Positions 11,825 through 21,863 of a stretch of DNA of 64,000 nt are shown here, piece after piece. This DNA is from Apiosordaria backusii. Lineage: Eukaryota; Ascomycota; Sordariomycetes; Sordariales; Lasiosphaeriaceae. Location: contig JAUKTV010000007.1 of the NCBI GenBank assembly GCA_030549205.1, positions 1,674,001-1,738,000 on the forward strand, given 5' to 3'. The position numbers were made by a program, and so were the translations under genes. Below the pieces are notes generated by a model that did no database searches, was not told the origin of the DNA, and was given only the letters and a program-made list of their open reading frames with translations. Position 1 is the first letter of the stretch, and every line of letters starts with the position of its first letter.

Positions 11825-13149
11825 GGCAGAGAGACACGACGGGAGCACAATCAAGAACTGGGATGGTGGCTTAGGAGGTTCTGTTGGTGGTTGAAATGGC
11901 GGTAATGCCACAAACGGCAGTCTCGGAAGGACCACTTACATCTGCCAGCTGGCAGAAGCACATGGAACGACGAATAATAACGGTCATCGCATAACGGTTG
12001 CATTCGAGGAAGGAGAAGGAGGACGAAGTTGCCTGATGTTGTGTGCTTTCACTACAGAGCTGAGTTAAAAGTTTAGGCAAACCGGTCTGGACCTCCGATC
12101 TTGTTGATGTGGGAAGGAGCGGGAAGGACTTCGGAGGAGGGGTGATTTTGGGTAGAAGGGAAATCCGAGCCAATTTTATTACGGTTGATAGAGCGGAGGA
12201 TTGTCTAGTATTTAATTCCATCTCAATGAAGACCGGAATGGCCCAGTCAAACAAACGGCGGGGACCTGAAAAAGGGTACCTTCCATCTCGGTTCCGCACA
12301 ACTGGGTCCTCATCACCCGTCCCTTCCACCCATCACAGTGCCATTCATTTTCATGTTTGTATCACACAGTCTTCGAGGTTGCTGCCCAACACGGCTGCGC
12401 ACCATCTGCAGTCATGGACAAGTAATCCCGTCGTTGAGTTCCACCACTCGGCACTTGTCAGCCATCCTCTCCCCATCACAAATCCCACTGCATTTCCCGG
12501 TCCCGCCCTCCCACTCTCCCGACCACCAGCTCAAAAAGAAAGCCAAGCCCCCTGTTACATGGATGGGATCAAGCATCCGGGGAAGTCAATAGCGGCGCCC
12601 CGATCCTGGCGGTGGGCCCGATGGCTTGGGGGCCGAAGATCAGGTGACTGACTACTCTGTAGTCTCTTGCGACGACTCCCGTCATCTTTTTTGATGGAAG
12701 ATTCCTCGAACCAGAGACAATGGAAGGCAAACATACACACTCCAAGGCGCTCCCCTGAGTGCCTTTCCTTGGGGACCTAATGCGGAGAGGGTCTCCTACA
12801 ATCACTTCTATACCATATACTATCAAGTGAGATAACATCCGACGGATAGTCCATATGTAGGTAAGGTATGTAAGCACACTGCCTCTGGCCCCTTCTCTAA
12901 AACATACTCTCCACTAAAAGCATCCATGATAAAGTGGCCAGGTCAATCAATGGCCCATCTCGGCCATCTTCCAGCGTGACGTCCTAGCGCATCTTGGATC
13001 TAGATCCACCTGCAGCGGGGAGGTGGGCAGCAATTGGTCGCAACCTCTAGCGTAACAATTGGCGTGCATGATCGGGTCGATCCGCCATGACAGCGACACA
13101 AAAAATCACCAAGATCTTCACCAACGACAACAACGACGGTGACAACACA
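11825..13149. other. Spacer upstream of AIM41, no gene seen
   Basis: This 1.3 kb holds the 3' flank of the methyltransferase gene and the promoter of the AIM41-like gene. Open frames such as 12109-12651 plus lack family features and overlap antisense frames. An in-frame ATG at 13087 could extend the AIM41 protein by 21 residues. Confidence 0.45.
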
Positions 13150-13785
13150 ATGGCCACCAAGCTCTCTTCCTCCCTCCTCCGCAGCGCCGTCTGCCGGCCC
13201 AGCCCGAGCCTCAGGCAAACACCCGCATGGCTCAGCTCCCCCGACCTGCGCGTATCCCGCGCATCATATTCGACCGAGGCACCCCCATCACCCCTCTACG
13301 CCAAAATTAGAGAGGACCTCAAGGGAGCCATGAGAGCCAAGGACACCAATCGCTTGACGGTCCTGCGTTCCGTGATGGCGGCCACCCTGAACGCCAGCAA
13401 GACCGACAAGCCCATCAAGACCGATGTCCAGCTCGTCGATCTCCTTCGCAAGATGGCGCGCAAGTCACAGGATGCCGTCGCCGAGTTCAAGGCTGCGGGA
13501 AGGGAGGACTTGATCGAGAAGGAGGAGATCCAGCAACGGATTATTGAAGAGTACACGGCCAAGAGCAGTGTCAAGGAGGTTAGCAAGGAAGAAATTGAGG
13601 AGCTTATCACCAAGGTGGCCAAAGAACTGCTTGCCTCAGGTACAACAGATGCGAAGGCGTTGAAGGGGGCTGTGATGGCGAGGGTGATGGGCAAGGAGCT
13701 CAAGGAGGCTGCTGTTGCTGTGGAAAAGAAGGAGATTACTCAGATGATTGGGGAGATCTCGCAAAAGCTTGCAGAGTCGTCATAG
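13150..13785 (+). CDS. AIM41: AIM41-like mitochondrial protein (YqeY/GatB family)
   Basis: This single-exon gene encodes 211 residues. The N-terminal 45 residues are rich in Ser, Arg and Ala with no acidic residue before the RASYSTE segment, as in a mitochondrial presequence. The rest matches the YqeY-like family: a helical domain beginning with LYAKIREDLKGAMRAKD, then RLTVLRSVMAAT, VDLLRKMARKSQDA and EIEELITKVAKE, and a C-terminal part like the tail domain of GatB (GAVMARVMGKELKEA). Yeast Aim41 is mitochondrial, and its biochemical role is not settled; bacterial relatives resemble the tRNA-binding part of the Glu-tRNA amidotransferase. The ATG at 13150 has a good context (CACAATGGC) and gives a normal presequence. 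The in-frame ATG at 13087 would add 21 residues. Coding-strand composition becomes G-rich after about 13600. Confidence 0.88.
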   Translation: MATKLSSSLLRSAVCRPSPSLRQTPAWLSSPDLRVSRASYSTEAPPSPLYAKIREDLKGAMRAKDTNRLTVLRSVMAATLNASKTDKPIKTDVQLVDLLRKMARKSQDAVAEFKAAGREDLIEKEEIQQRIIEEYTAKSSVKEVSKEEIEELITKVAKELLASGTTDAKALKGAVMARVMGKELKEAAVAVEKKEITQMIGEISQKLAESS

Positions 13786-14809
13786 AGTGTGGCGAGGGAA
13801 GCAGATACGTATCGAAGTATCGTTGACGTCCAATCTCTCTTTCACGTGTATATTATTATGATGGCAGCGGCATATTGAGCGGTAGTCGACAAGCTAGCTG
13901 TGTAGTGTACGATATTTAGCGCTCGAACAGGTACCATACCCACGAAGATCCCCCAAGATCCCCTTCCCCGGTTTCACGAGTAGTTCAGACAAACGTTGGC
14001 GCTTTATTTTGGGGACCTTGACTAAATATAAAAAAGGAATATCCCTGGGGGGGGGAAGAAACAAAGCTATATCCGCAGGGACCACCAACCGACTGCCACG
14101 ATGACGACGCATATTCGTCACTAACTTAGTCTTGTTTTGTCTTTTTGCTTTGACCACCAGTCCAGTTCAATCGCCGATATTGGACTTGCTTTTTTGCTCA
14201 AAACCTTACAAAACTGGAACAGAAGGTTGCATGGACTTCCACCATGCCGGTAGCTTCATGGTTTTTCCCCACAGCCAGAGCGGACAGGGTTCGCAATCGG
14301 GGATGGGATCGGTGCGGGTTATCAGAGTGCGTTTGATTCCAACCAGTTTACTAGATGAGTGTGTTTATTCTTGGACTAGCAGCAGGTAGGTATGTACCTA
14401 GGTGTTGGGGTGTGCTTCTGCAGGGTCCTCTTGCTCGAGTCAGGCACGCATACATAACGCTATGTTTGGAGTGCATGTCTTCTCGATTTGGGAAATAAAT
14501 GAGTTGAACGAGTCCCGTCATTGCATTTTCAAAAGGTTCCGGCAATTTTTTCTTTTATTGCTCATCCAGATATTCGTTCGTTACTTTTATCACTTATCTT
14601 ACTGCTGTAGATGCTGACAGCCCGGCGGCAGCAAAGGACCTCTTCTGGTGTCTTCAACAACACCTTGTTGACACATGATCGACCAACTCTGATAGTCAAC
14701 CTTCGATACCTACCGCACCCACCATGACCACTCAGTTATCTGCTGTCCCCATCTTGGGGACGTCTTGGACAGCAGCAGCAACCCCCACCAAATCGGATCA
14801 AAATCAACC
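13786..14809. other. Spacer, no gene seen
   Basis: The stretch carries the 3' flank of AIM41 and the leader of the next small open frame. It has a run of nine G at about 14048 and an inverted TAGGTA/TACCTA word at 14388-14402. No open frame of note and no RNA gene were recognised. Confidence 0.45.
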
Positions 14810-15220
14810 ATGACGACAACCACCACCACGACAATGCTGATGATACCCTGCGACATCTCCCGCCCCTACCCACCAACACCCTGCCCCTCGCCCGACATCG
14901 GCGTTGGGTTAACCTACGAAGTCAACCTCGGTCCTTTGGCAAACTTTACTACTACAGCCACCGACATCGACCCAGACACGGATACCAACGAGGAAGTCGA
15001 GCAGCGAGGCCGGAAAAGAAGGCGCTACTGCGAGGAACTGGTGGGCAGTTCCTCGAAACGGTCCGAGGAAGCGGTGATGGTGGGGGGCAAGAGGAGGACG
15101 CAAACACCGGATTCGTTGAGGGGGAGGTGTCGGTATCGATCGTCGTCTATTCTTTCCCGGGCGCTGGCGGCGACGGGGTTGAGGGAGGAGAGGGGGCCGG
15201 CGAGGGGTGGTGGGGGGTGA
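14810..15220 (+). CDS. Hypothetical protein
   Basis: This is an open frame of 136 codons starting MTTTTTTTMLMIPCD. I do not recognise a family. The N-terminus is a threonine run, followed by a proline-rich patch (RPYPPTPCPSP), an acidic stretch rich in Asp and Thr, and a basic motif GRKRRRYCEE at about residues 68-77 that resembles a nuclear localisation signal. The C-terminal half is rich in Arg, Ser and Gly. Coding is suggested by the C-rich codon choice in the first half followed by the G-rich tail seen in accepted genes of this window. The open frame itself extends upstream to 14765 without an ATG, so 14810 is the first start codon. It could be a chance frame. Confidence 0.45.
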   Translation: MTTTTTTTMLMIPCDISRPYPPTPCPSPDIGVGLTYEVNLGPLANFTTTATDIDPDTDTNEEVEQRGRKRRRYCEELVGSSSKRSEEAVMVGGKRRTQTPDSLRGRCRYRSSSILSRALAATGLREERGPARGGGG

Positions 15221-17129
15221 GGGTGAGAAGTCGTATGTTACACTCTAGATATCAGGGTAGTGAAGATGATGATTCATGAAGCTGACGAGGATGTTGGGGA
15301 GTGATAGAGAGCCCTTCGAGGTCGAGGACCGGGGATGGGGTTAGGCTAGGGAGGAGGAGGATGAGGACGAGGAGTAGGGGGAGGGAGCATGGTCGATGAG
15401 GGAGGGGGTTTGAGGGTGGGAGCTTGGGTAGGGGGTGTGAAACGGTGTTTGCCTGGCGTGTGTTGGTTGAGGAAGGGGGAGGGGGAGGTGTATGATTTGG
15501 CTGGTGAATGATAAGCGTTTGATACTTCTCAACTTTTGTGGTGGGTATGAAACATCGTTTGCGTATCGTATGTTGTTGCTCTTGGTCGGGGAGGAGCAAC
15601 GGGATGAGATTTGGTTGATAGTGACTGCCAACCTCCATAAAAGAGGTTATCTTATCACATATGAATGCGAGACTCTGTTTGTTTGTTGTATGTCCCAGGT
15701 CGTTTCACTGAGCCCGGAGAGGGAGCATACCAGATGAGATTGGGATGATAGTGACCGGCCTGCTGTGTGAAAGAGGTTGGGGGACCCTCATCTTATCTCA
15801 TCCCATATATCCATAAGTGAAAACGAAACACTGTTTGCCTGTCGTATGTTGCTGAGGATGCGGGGAAGGGAGCAACCAGATGAGATCTGGTTGATAGTGA
15901 CTGACTGCCTGTTATAAAAGAGTTTGGTGATCTCATCTCATCTCTCGATCCAATATCAAGCACTGTTTGCCTGTCATATGTTGTTGCACTGCTGTGGAGC
16001 CACCGAGGCCGAGATCGCTCATTGCTTTATTGTTACTGCGCGCAAACAGAAGTCACTGAAGAACTTGGATGCTGAAGAATGATGCATCAAGGGGGCCTTC
16101 TAGTGCCGTTCTGAGGCTGCAGTTCGGATTGGTAGACGCTGAAGAAATCCCGGGGACTGCCGTGGGATTGGGTGCAGCACTGAGGGAGCGGCCTCTTGGC
16201 TCGATCTCAAAAATGTCATCTTGCATAGCATTTGCCGCCCCAGACGCCCGGTGAATTTGTACGTGATAATAACCTAACACACACACCGCAACCTGGAAGA
16301 GCCTTTGCTCCGTGAGTCTGATGCATCATGGTCGTTGTGGTGGACTAAACAAGGCACGGTCTGCCCAGCGGCACGTGCCACACCAACCACTGCAATCTTC
16401 GATGGGTCACGCGCCTAACACTCCCAGCCGATTGCGATAAAGCCTCTCGGCTCTCCAAAAGTGAGGGACCAGCCCAGCCAACATCAACAATAGACTCGAC
16501 GCTCCTGCTCACACAATAATAATAATCCCCTCCTCAACGACCCTCATCAACGACCTTTGATACTTTGGCTCACAAAAGATCACCATCGATATCAACTTCC
16601 TCGCTCCATCTCGCTCTCCTCACCCACCCCCACTACGTTACGGATCCTATCGCTTGATCCATTCTGCAGTACACATTACTGCGTATGCAAGCCCCACCAC
16701 AACGAGGCTCACAGTCACAGCCCACCCCCCTCCAGAAGCAGCAGCAGCAACACCCGTCCTTTTCGGACTGCTTGTGATGTCGGTGCATCGTACATTTCAT
16801 CATTCGCCCGAGCTGGTTGCCTAGGGCTGGTCAACCAATTTTTCCGACTGAAAAAAAAAACCCCAGTGCTCTGGTTGAGTTTGGGCGTTGGTTGGTAGCT
16901 TCACTTCAACGGTACGCTGCCCTTTTATCTCGGCTTGTGACTGGTCAACCATCTCATTATTACCTTCTCACTTTCTCACACCGACTCAATCTACCCTTCA
17001 GCTTCTTTATCACCTACCCTCGGTAGACCTCGACTTGGCCAGTTTTGGTTCTAACATCTTTCACAGATACATACCATCAAACAGTTTTTACAAACAAAAC
17101 GACTGGCCAAACAAGCAGAGGCGGGCAAC
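15221..17129. other. Spacer with tandem repeats and long leader of the RAD5-like gene
   Basis: The left part contains the degenerate tandem repeat listed separately (15439-15990). From about 16480 the DNA is pyrimidine-rich with short CA and CAT words up to the ATG at 17130, typical of a long 5' leader. A 113-codon frame at 16557-16898 could be part of that leader and shows no family resemblance. Confidence 0.45.
15439..15990 (+). repeat. Degenerate tandem repeat, about five copies
   Basis: A core of the type GAAACACTGTTTGCCTGTCG followed by TATGTTG starts at 15439, 15549, 15669, 15825 and 15958, so the spacing is 110 to 156 bases. A second module, GAGCAACCAGATGAGAT followed by a TTGATAGTGACTG-like word, follows three of the cores (about 15594, 15723 and 15870). 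It is in turn followed by a third word, AAAAGAGGTT or a variant, and by TCTTATCTCATC-like sequence. In the third full unit CCAGATGAGATCTGG is an inverted repeat. No open frame explains the period. The copies are diverged, so this is old duplication or a structured non-coding element. Confidence 0.75.
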
Positions 17130-20100
17130 ATGTCTTCCACGCCGTGGAACCCGGCCGACTTGCTCAACCCCAAGGCTGCAGCCGCATCGCCTGCCACACC
17201 CCAGCCTGGTGAAGGGGCTTCGTCATCCACGGCAGGCCCTTCTCAGCCACCCGAACAGCTGTCTTTTGAGTTCACCAGTCCTGATGCGCCTCCCATGGCC
17301 ATGAATCTGTCAGGCGTGGCTGTTAACCGTACCATGCCCAACCGTACCATGCCCATCTTCAAAAACGGGCTGGGTGCCCAGCAAACCATTGAACGCCTTC
17401 ACAATGTCCAGGAGCGCACTATGGTGCCTCCACCGAAGCGGAGAAAGACTGCGACCGAGAATGATCCATCACTGCCTGCCGACAGTATCTTCTTCTCGCC
17501 AAGCAGCGGCATCTTGGCTCAGCATATCAGAGATCGAACCGATGGACCTTCACAGTCAACCCCGACCCCAGCCCCTGGAGATACGATCGACTTAACGGGC
17601 GACTCGGAGAGCAAAAGTATCGTGCGCAATCCCCAGCTTGAGGAGGTCTGTTATGGAATGATTGAAGGCGCATTTATCAAAGGTCACTTGATTCCGGCAC
17701 CCAAGCCTAACATGGTATCGATGGGCGGTCCTGCCTTCTGGCCCCAGGTCAAGATCCTGCTTAGAAGGAATCAAAATGACCCGACGACCAAGATATACGC
17801 GCAGGATTGGCAAAAACGCATTATTGGCTTGGTTGATCCAAAAACAGCCAGTGCTCTCGCTCCTATCATGGACATGGCTGGCACCTTTGGGACTCGCACC
17901 GATTGCAGAATCCCGACCCGGCGCAAGAGTCCTGGAGAAGAAGTCGGGCAGAATGTTTCCTGTCAATTTAAGCTCGAGTTGATGATATATGGCTTTCGCT
18001 CCTTTGCGGATAGAGTCGGCAGGATGCTACGGCAGAAGAATATCAACCTTGTCAGCCCCCCGCGCGTCGAACACGGCGTCAAGGTATTCAATCCTCTGGC
18101 AAAAGAGAACCGGCAGCTACCCCCCGCCGCCCGCCCTACCAACAATGTTCAATATCATCCTCCGCCCATGGTCAAGTCGGTGGAAGAGATTCGATCCGAG
18201 GTCCTGGGTGTTTTTGACTCTCTTCCAAAGTCTGACGACTTGCCCGAGATGGACCCTGCTCCTTGTGTCTTGACCCCGTTGCTGAAGCATCAGAAGCAGG
18301 CCCTCTTTTTCATGTATTCTCGGGAATCTGACCAGTTACCAGACGCTGATAGCAAGGCTCCTGTTACATCAACGTGGAGGCGCAGGACAAATCAGTTTGG
18401 GGCCACAGTTTATTATAACGTGGTCACCAACCAGGAGGTGATGGAACCCCCTCCTCCGACCTTGGGCGGTATCCTTGCCGACATGATGGGCCTTGGCAAG
18501 ACGCTCAGTATTCTGTCACTGCTTACCAAGACTCTGGACGAAGCACAGGCTTGGGCACAGCTCGAGCCAGTTCAGCCCAGTATTCCGCATCAGAAGCCGC
18601 AGAAGAGTCACGAGGTACCGCGTGCACAAGGCCTGGGCTTGTCCCGAATTCGCCGCAATGCAAAGTCCACTTTGTTGGTATGCCCATTGAGCACTGTGAC
18701 CAACTGGGAGGAGCAGCTCAAGCAGCATATCGAGCCGGGGAAGCTAAACTATTACATCTATCACGGTGCCAACCGAATCAAGGACGTTGTGCAGCTGGCT
18801 ACTTATGACTTGGTTATCACCACTTATGGGTCCATCACCAGCGAGCTCAATGCGCGCATCAAGAGAAAGCCTGGCATATACCCTCTGGAGGAGATTGCCT
18901 GGTTCCGCATAGTTCTTGACGAAGCCCATACCATTCGAGAGCAAAACACGCTGTCATTCAAGTCGATCTGCCGACTACAGGCCAACCGCCGGTGGGCCGT
19001 GACGGGAACGCCGGTTCAGAACAAACTTGAGGATCTTGCGGCCCTTTTGGCGTTCCTTCGCCTGAAGCCATTTGATGAGAGGAGCAAGTTTATCCAGTAC
19101 ATAATTGCTCCCTTCAAGGCTGCCGATCCCGACATTGTGCCCAAGCTCCGTGTTCTGATTGACACCATCACGATTCGACGCTTGAAGGACAAGATCCACC
19201 TTCCGGAGCGGACAGACGAGATTATTCGCCTCGACTTCACTCCTGAGGAGCGCAAGGTCTATGATCTGTTCAAGAAGATGGCTGAGGAACGAGTTCAGGT
19301 CTTGACGGGTCAGGGTATCGGCCAGACCCGCATTATGGGTGGAAAGACCATGATCCACGTTTTGCGGTCTATTCTTCAGCTTCGTCTGATTTGCGCGCAT
19401 GGGAAGGATCTGCTGAATGAGGACGACTTTCAAGAGATTCAAGGCATGTCAGCGGATGCCCCCATCGATCTTGACAGCGATGACGACGAAAAGCCGGCCC
19501 TCGGCGAGAAGAAGGCCTATGAGATGTTGTACTTGATGCAAGAGGGTAGCAGCGATTACTGCATCAAGTGCAACAACAAGCTCGGTTCCATTGAGATGGA
19601 CGATCCGGAGTCGGATCAGAAGGACGACATCTTGGGCTACATGGCGCAGTGCTTCCATGTGTACTGCCCAACCTGCATCAAGTTGGTGCATCAGCACGGG
19701 AATGGCGAATTGCACCAGGGATGCCCTACCTGCGCTTATGCGCAGAAGGCTCAGTGTGTTGAACTTCGCCGCAGCAAAGCCGACATTGAGCACGAAACCC
19801 GCCAGACGAAGACACGGGCCGGCAAGATTATCCCTGATGATCGGTACACCGGGCCTCATTCCAAGACTCTGGCGCTGGTTGAGGAGCTGCTAGCCAACAA
19901 GGCCAAGAGCGAGGCAAACCCCGGTGAGCCACCGTACAAATCTGTTGTCTTCTCCGGCTGGACCTCTCACCTTGATCTTATCGAGATTGCCCTCGACAAC
20001 GCCGGCATCACGCACACTCGCCTCGACGGAAAGATGTCCCGTAACGCGAGAAACCAAGCCATGGATGCGTTCCGTGACGACCCCACCGTGCAGGTCATTC

Positions 20101-20414
20101 TTGTCAGCATCATGGCTGGGGGTATGGGCCTCAACCTGACGGCTGGCAACAGTGTCTTTGTCATGGAGCCACAGTTCAACCCTGCTGCTGAGGCTCAGGC
20201 CGTCGATCGTGTGCATCGTTTGGGGCAAAAGAGGCCGGTGAGGACGGTGCGGTATATCATGAGCGGCAGCTTCGAGGAGAAGATGATTGAGCTGCAGGAC
20301 AAGAAGAAGAAGCTGGCGAGTTTGAGCATGGATCGGGCCGAGGCGGAAGGGGTGAAGAGTCAGGGCGATGCGGCTAGGCAGAGGCTGCAGGACTTGAGGA
20401 GTCTTTTTAAGTAG
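17130..20414 (+). CDS. SNF2-family ATPase with RING finger (RAD5/HLTF-like)
   Basis: This intronless gene encodes 1094 residues with the Rad5/HLTF domain order. Residues 1-170 are Pro/Ser/Ala-rich and disordered-looking. A HIRAN-like segment (about 175-255, ending IGLVDPKTASALAPIMD) comes next; in HLTF this domain binds 3'-OH DNA ends. The SNF2 ATPase follows: Walker A in GGILADMMGLGKT (about 446-458), DEAH in VLDEAHTIRE (about 594-603) and WAVTGTPVQNKLEDL. A RING-type zinc finger inserted in the motor has CIKCNNK and CFHVYCPTCI (about 810-850). The C-terminal helicase half has FSGWTSHLDL (about 940), DGKMSRNARN and VDRVHRLGQKRPVRTVRYI (about 1025-1043). Family members are ubiquitin ligases and translocases in post-replication repair of blocked forks. 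The start is the first ATG in a good context (CAACATGTC). Paralogues of the SMARCA3-like class are common in fungi, so it may not be the true RAD5 orthologue. Confidence 0.9.
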   Translation: MSSTPWNPADLLNPKAAAASPATPQPGEGASSSTAGPSQPPEQLSFEFTSPDAPPMAMNLSGVAVNRTMPNRTMPIFKNGLGAQQTIERLHNVQERTMVPPPKRRKTATENDPSLPADSIFFSPSSGILAQHIRDRTDGPSQSTPTPAPGDTIDLTGDSESKSIVRNPQLEEVCYGMIEGAFIKGHLIPAPKPNMVSMGGPAFWPQVKILLRRNQNDPTTKIYAQDWQKRIIGLVDPKTASALAPIMDMAGTFGTRTDCRIPTRRKSPGEEVGQNVSCQFKLELMIYGFRSFADRVGRMLRQKNINLVSPPRVEHGVKVFNPLAKENRQLPPAARPTNNVQYHPPPMVKSVEEIRSEVLGVFDSLPKSDDLPEMDPAPCVLTPLLKHQKQALFFMYSRESDQLPDADSKAPVTSTWRRRTNQFGATVYYNVVTNQEVMEPPPPTLGGILADMMGLGKTLSILSLLTKTLDEAQAWAQLEPVQPSIPHQKPQKSHEVPRAQGLGLSRIRRNAKSTLLVCPLSTVTNWEEQLKQHIEPGKLNYYIYHGANRIKDVVQLATYDLVITTYGSITSELNARIKRKPGIYPLEEIAWFRIVLDEAHTIREQNTLSFKSICRLQANRRWAVTGTPVQNKLEDLAALLAFLRLKPFDERSKFIQYIIAPFKAADPDIVPKLRVLIDTITIRRLKDKIHLPERTDEIIRLDFTPEERKVYDLFKKMAEERVQVLTGQGIGQTRIMGGKTMIHVLRSILQLRLICAHGKDLLNEDDFQEIQGMSADAPIDLDSDDDEKPALGEKKAYEMLYLMQEGSSDYCIKCNNKLGSIEMDDPESDQKDDILGYMAQCFHVYCPTCIKLVHQHGNGELHQGCPTCAYAQKAQCVELRRSKADIEHETRQTKTRAGKIIPDDRYTGPHSKTLALVEELLANKAKSEANPGEPPYKSVVFSGWTSHLDLIEIALDNAGITHTRLDGKMSRNARNQAMDAFRDDPTVQVILVSIMAGGMGLNLTAGNSVFVMEPQFNPAAEAQAVDRVHRLGQKRPVRTVRYIMSGSFEEKMIELQDKKKKLASLSMDRAEAEGVKSQGDAARQRLQDLRSLFK

Positions 20415-21863
20415 ACTTGGGTCCAGTTTGCTTAGTCCTCATTCACGACGACGACCACGAAGACGAAGTCTTATCATTTCGAGGCGCAATGGGTTTCGTT
20501 TTTCTTTTTCCTTTCTCGGATTCCAGCATTCCGTTTACATCATCGGCGCACATAACGACTTGGATGAAGATGGATGGCAACATGGCACAGGCGCAAGATC
20601 ATAACGACAATATTTCTCGCATTCTCGTTGGGTCGCTATCATCATTCATCATGGGTTTTGTCAGCATTATCAGCATTTCTTTTTCTTTTTGCCGACCGGA
20701 GGGTTAATCAGGGTTCAGGGTTCGGGGCCTTTTGGTTGGGTTTCGGCATGCCGTGATTTTTCCTTTTCCTTCGATATCCTCTCTACTCAGGACTTTACAA
20801 CCCTTCTCAGTGCATTTCACAGTTGGCGCAAAAGGCAGCATCATGGGAAGGGACGACACGGAGGAGGGATGGCATCATCAATCATCACATCATCACAGCC
20901 GGACGGGTATGATGGTTAGCATGGCAAGCATGGCGAATAGGGCGGGGTCAGTTGATTGGGTTGGGAGGCAACATTCCATGATTTTCTTTTTTTTTTTCCC
21001 ATTGTTACTGTTGGTCGTACTGTTTTCCATCATCTTTCATCTCTCTGCTCATTCTTCTTGCGTTTCATTTGCATCTACCTTTAAGGGGGGGGGGTAGATA
21101 GATCTTTTCTCTCACGCTTTCTACAGAAGACAGAAGATGCAAATACTATGGGGAGAGGACTCTTTTGTTTTTATTTTGATATCATTCTTCCTGCTTGTTT
21201 GTCACTGTTCTTGCTTTGTTTGCTCAGTTTAGATCCCTTACTCTTCTCAGTTCCTGCGATGATTTTTCATCTTTACTGAGTAATTTTATCAGTATGGTGT
21301 GGTGCAAGCAGGCTTTTTATCTTGAGAGTTGGGGCAGACGGGTAGAACTCATCATTATCTCATCACATCATTTCCTCAGTTGCGTAGGGAAGGCTCATGG
21401 CGCGGGGAGGGAGGTAGGCAAGACTCTACTCGGAAAACTTTTGCTTTTTTTTGTTTTTCGTTTTTGTTTTTGTTGATACCCCCTACATCACTACATCAAA
21501 TCATTAAAGCAAATGGGATAGGATGGGGTTGCAACGGGTTGGGATAGGGGTGGGACAGTCTTGTAAGCAGGTTTACCGAGTAGTATAGCCAAAACAAAAA
21601 CATGAGCATACCTATTCTAAAACTGAAAATGTGTGTGTGTGTGCGTGTGGTGTTTTACCATATGAGAAACCAATCTTGGACGGGGTGTCCTTTCGACAGA
21701 GTTTCCCCTAAACGACAAGCAGCTAGCCAACTGTTGCAGAAAACAGAACTCTATGAAGCCAGTGACCCTTGCCACATAGTGCTACCCAAAATGCTCCTTT
21801 ATTCTCTATTTCTAGTATTCCCCTATCCCGCCCCCCGTACCATCTAATAACCGCCCCTACTCT
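20415..21863. other. Convergent intergenic region
   Basis: This is the shared 3' flank of the RAD5-like gene (plus) and the gamma-tubulin complex gene (minus). It is rich in T runs on the plus strand (for example 20986-20998) with short G runs. The open frames (such as 20732-21097) are low-complexity and unsupported. No RNA gene was recognised. Confidence 0.45.

Noticed and set aside
13087..13149. Upstream in-frame ATG for AIM41
   Set aside because: It would put an Asn/Asp-rich stretch in front of a good mitochondrial presequence; the ATG at 13150 fits better.
16557..16898. 113-codon plus-strand frame before the RAD5-like gene
   Set aside because: It lies in the probable leader and has Ser/Pro/His-rich low complexity. 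It could be an upstream ORF but nothing supports a product.
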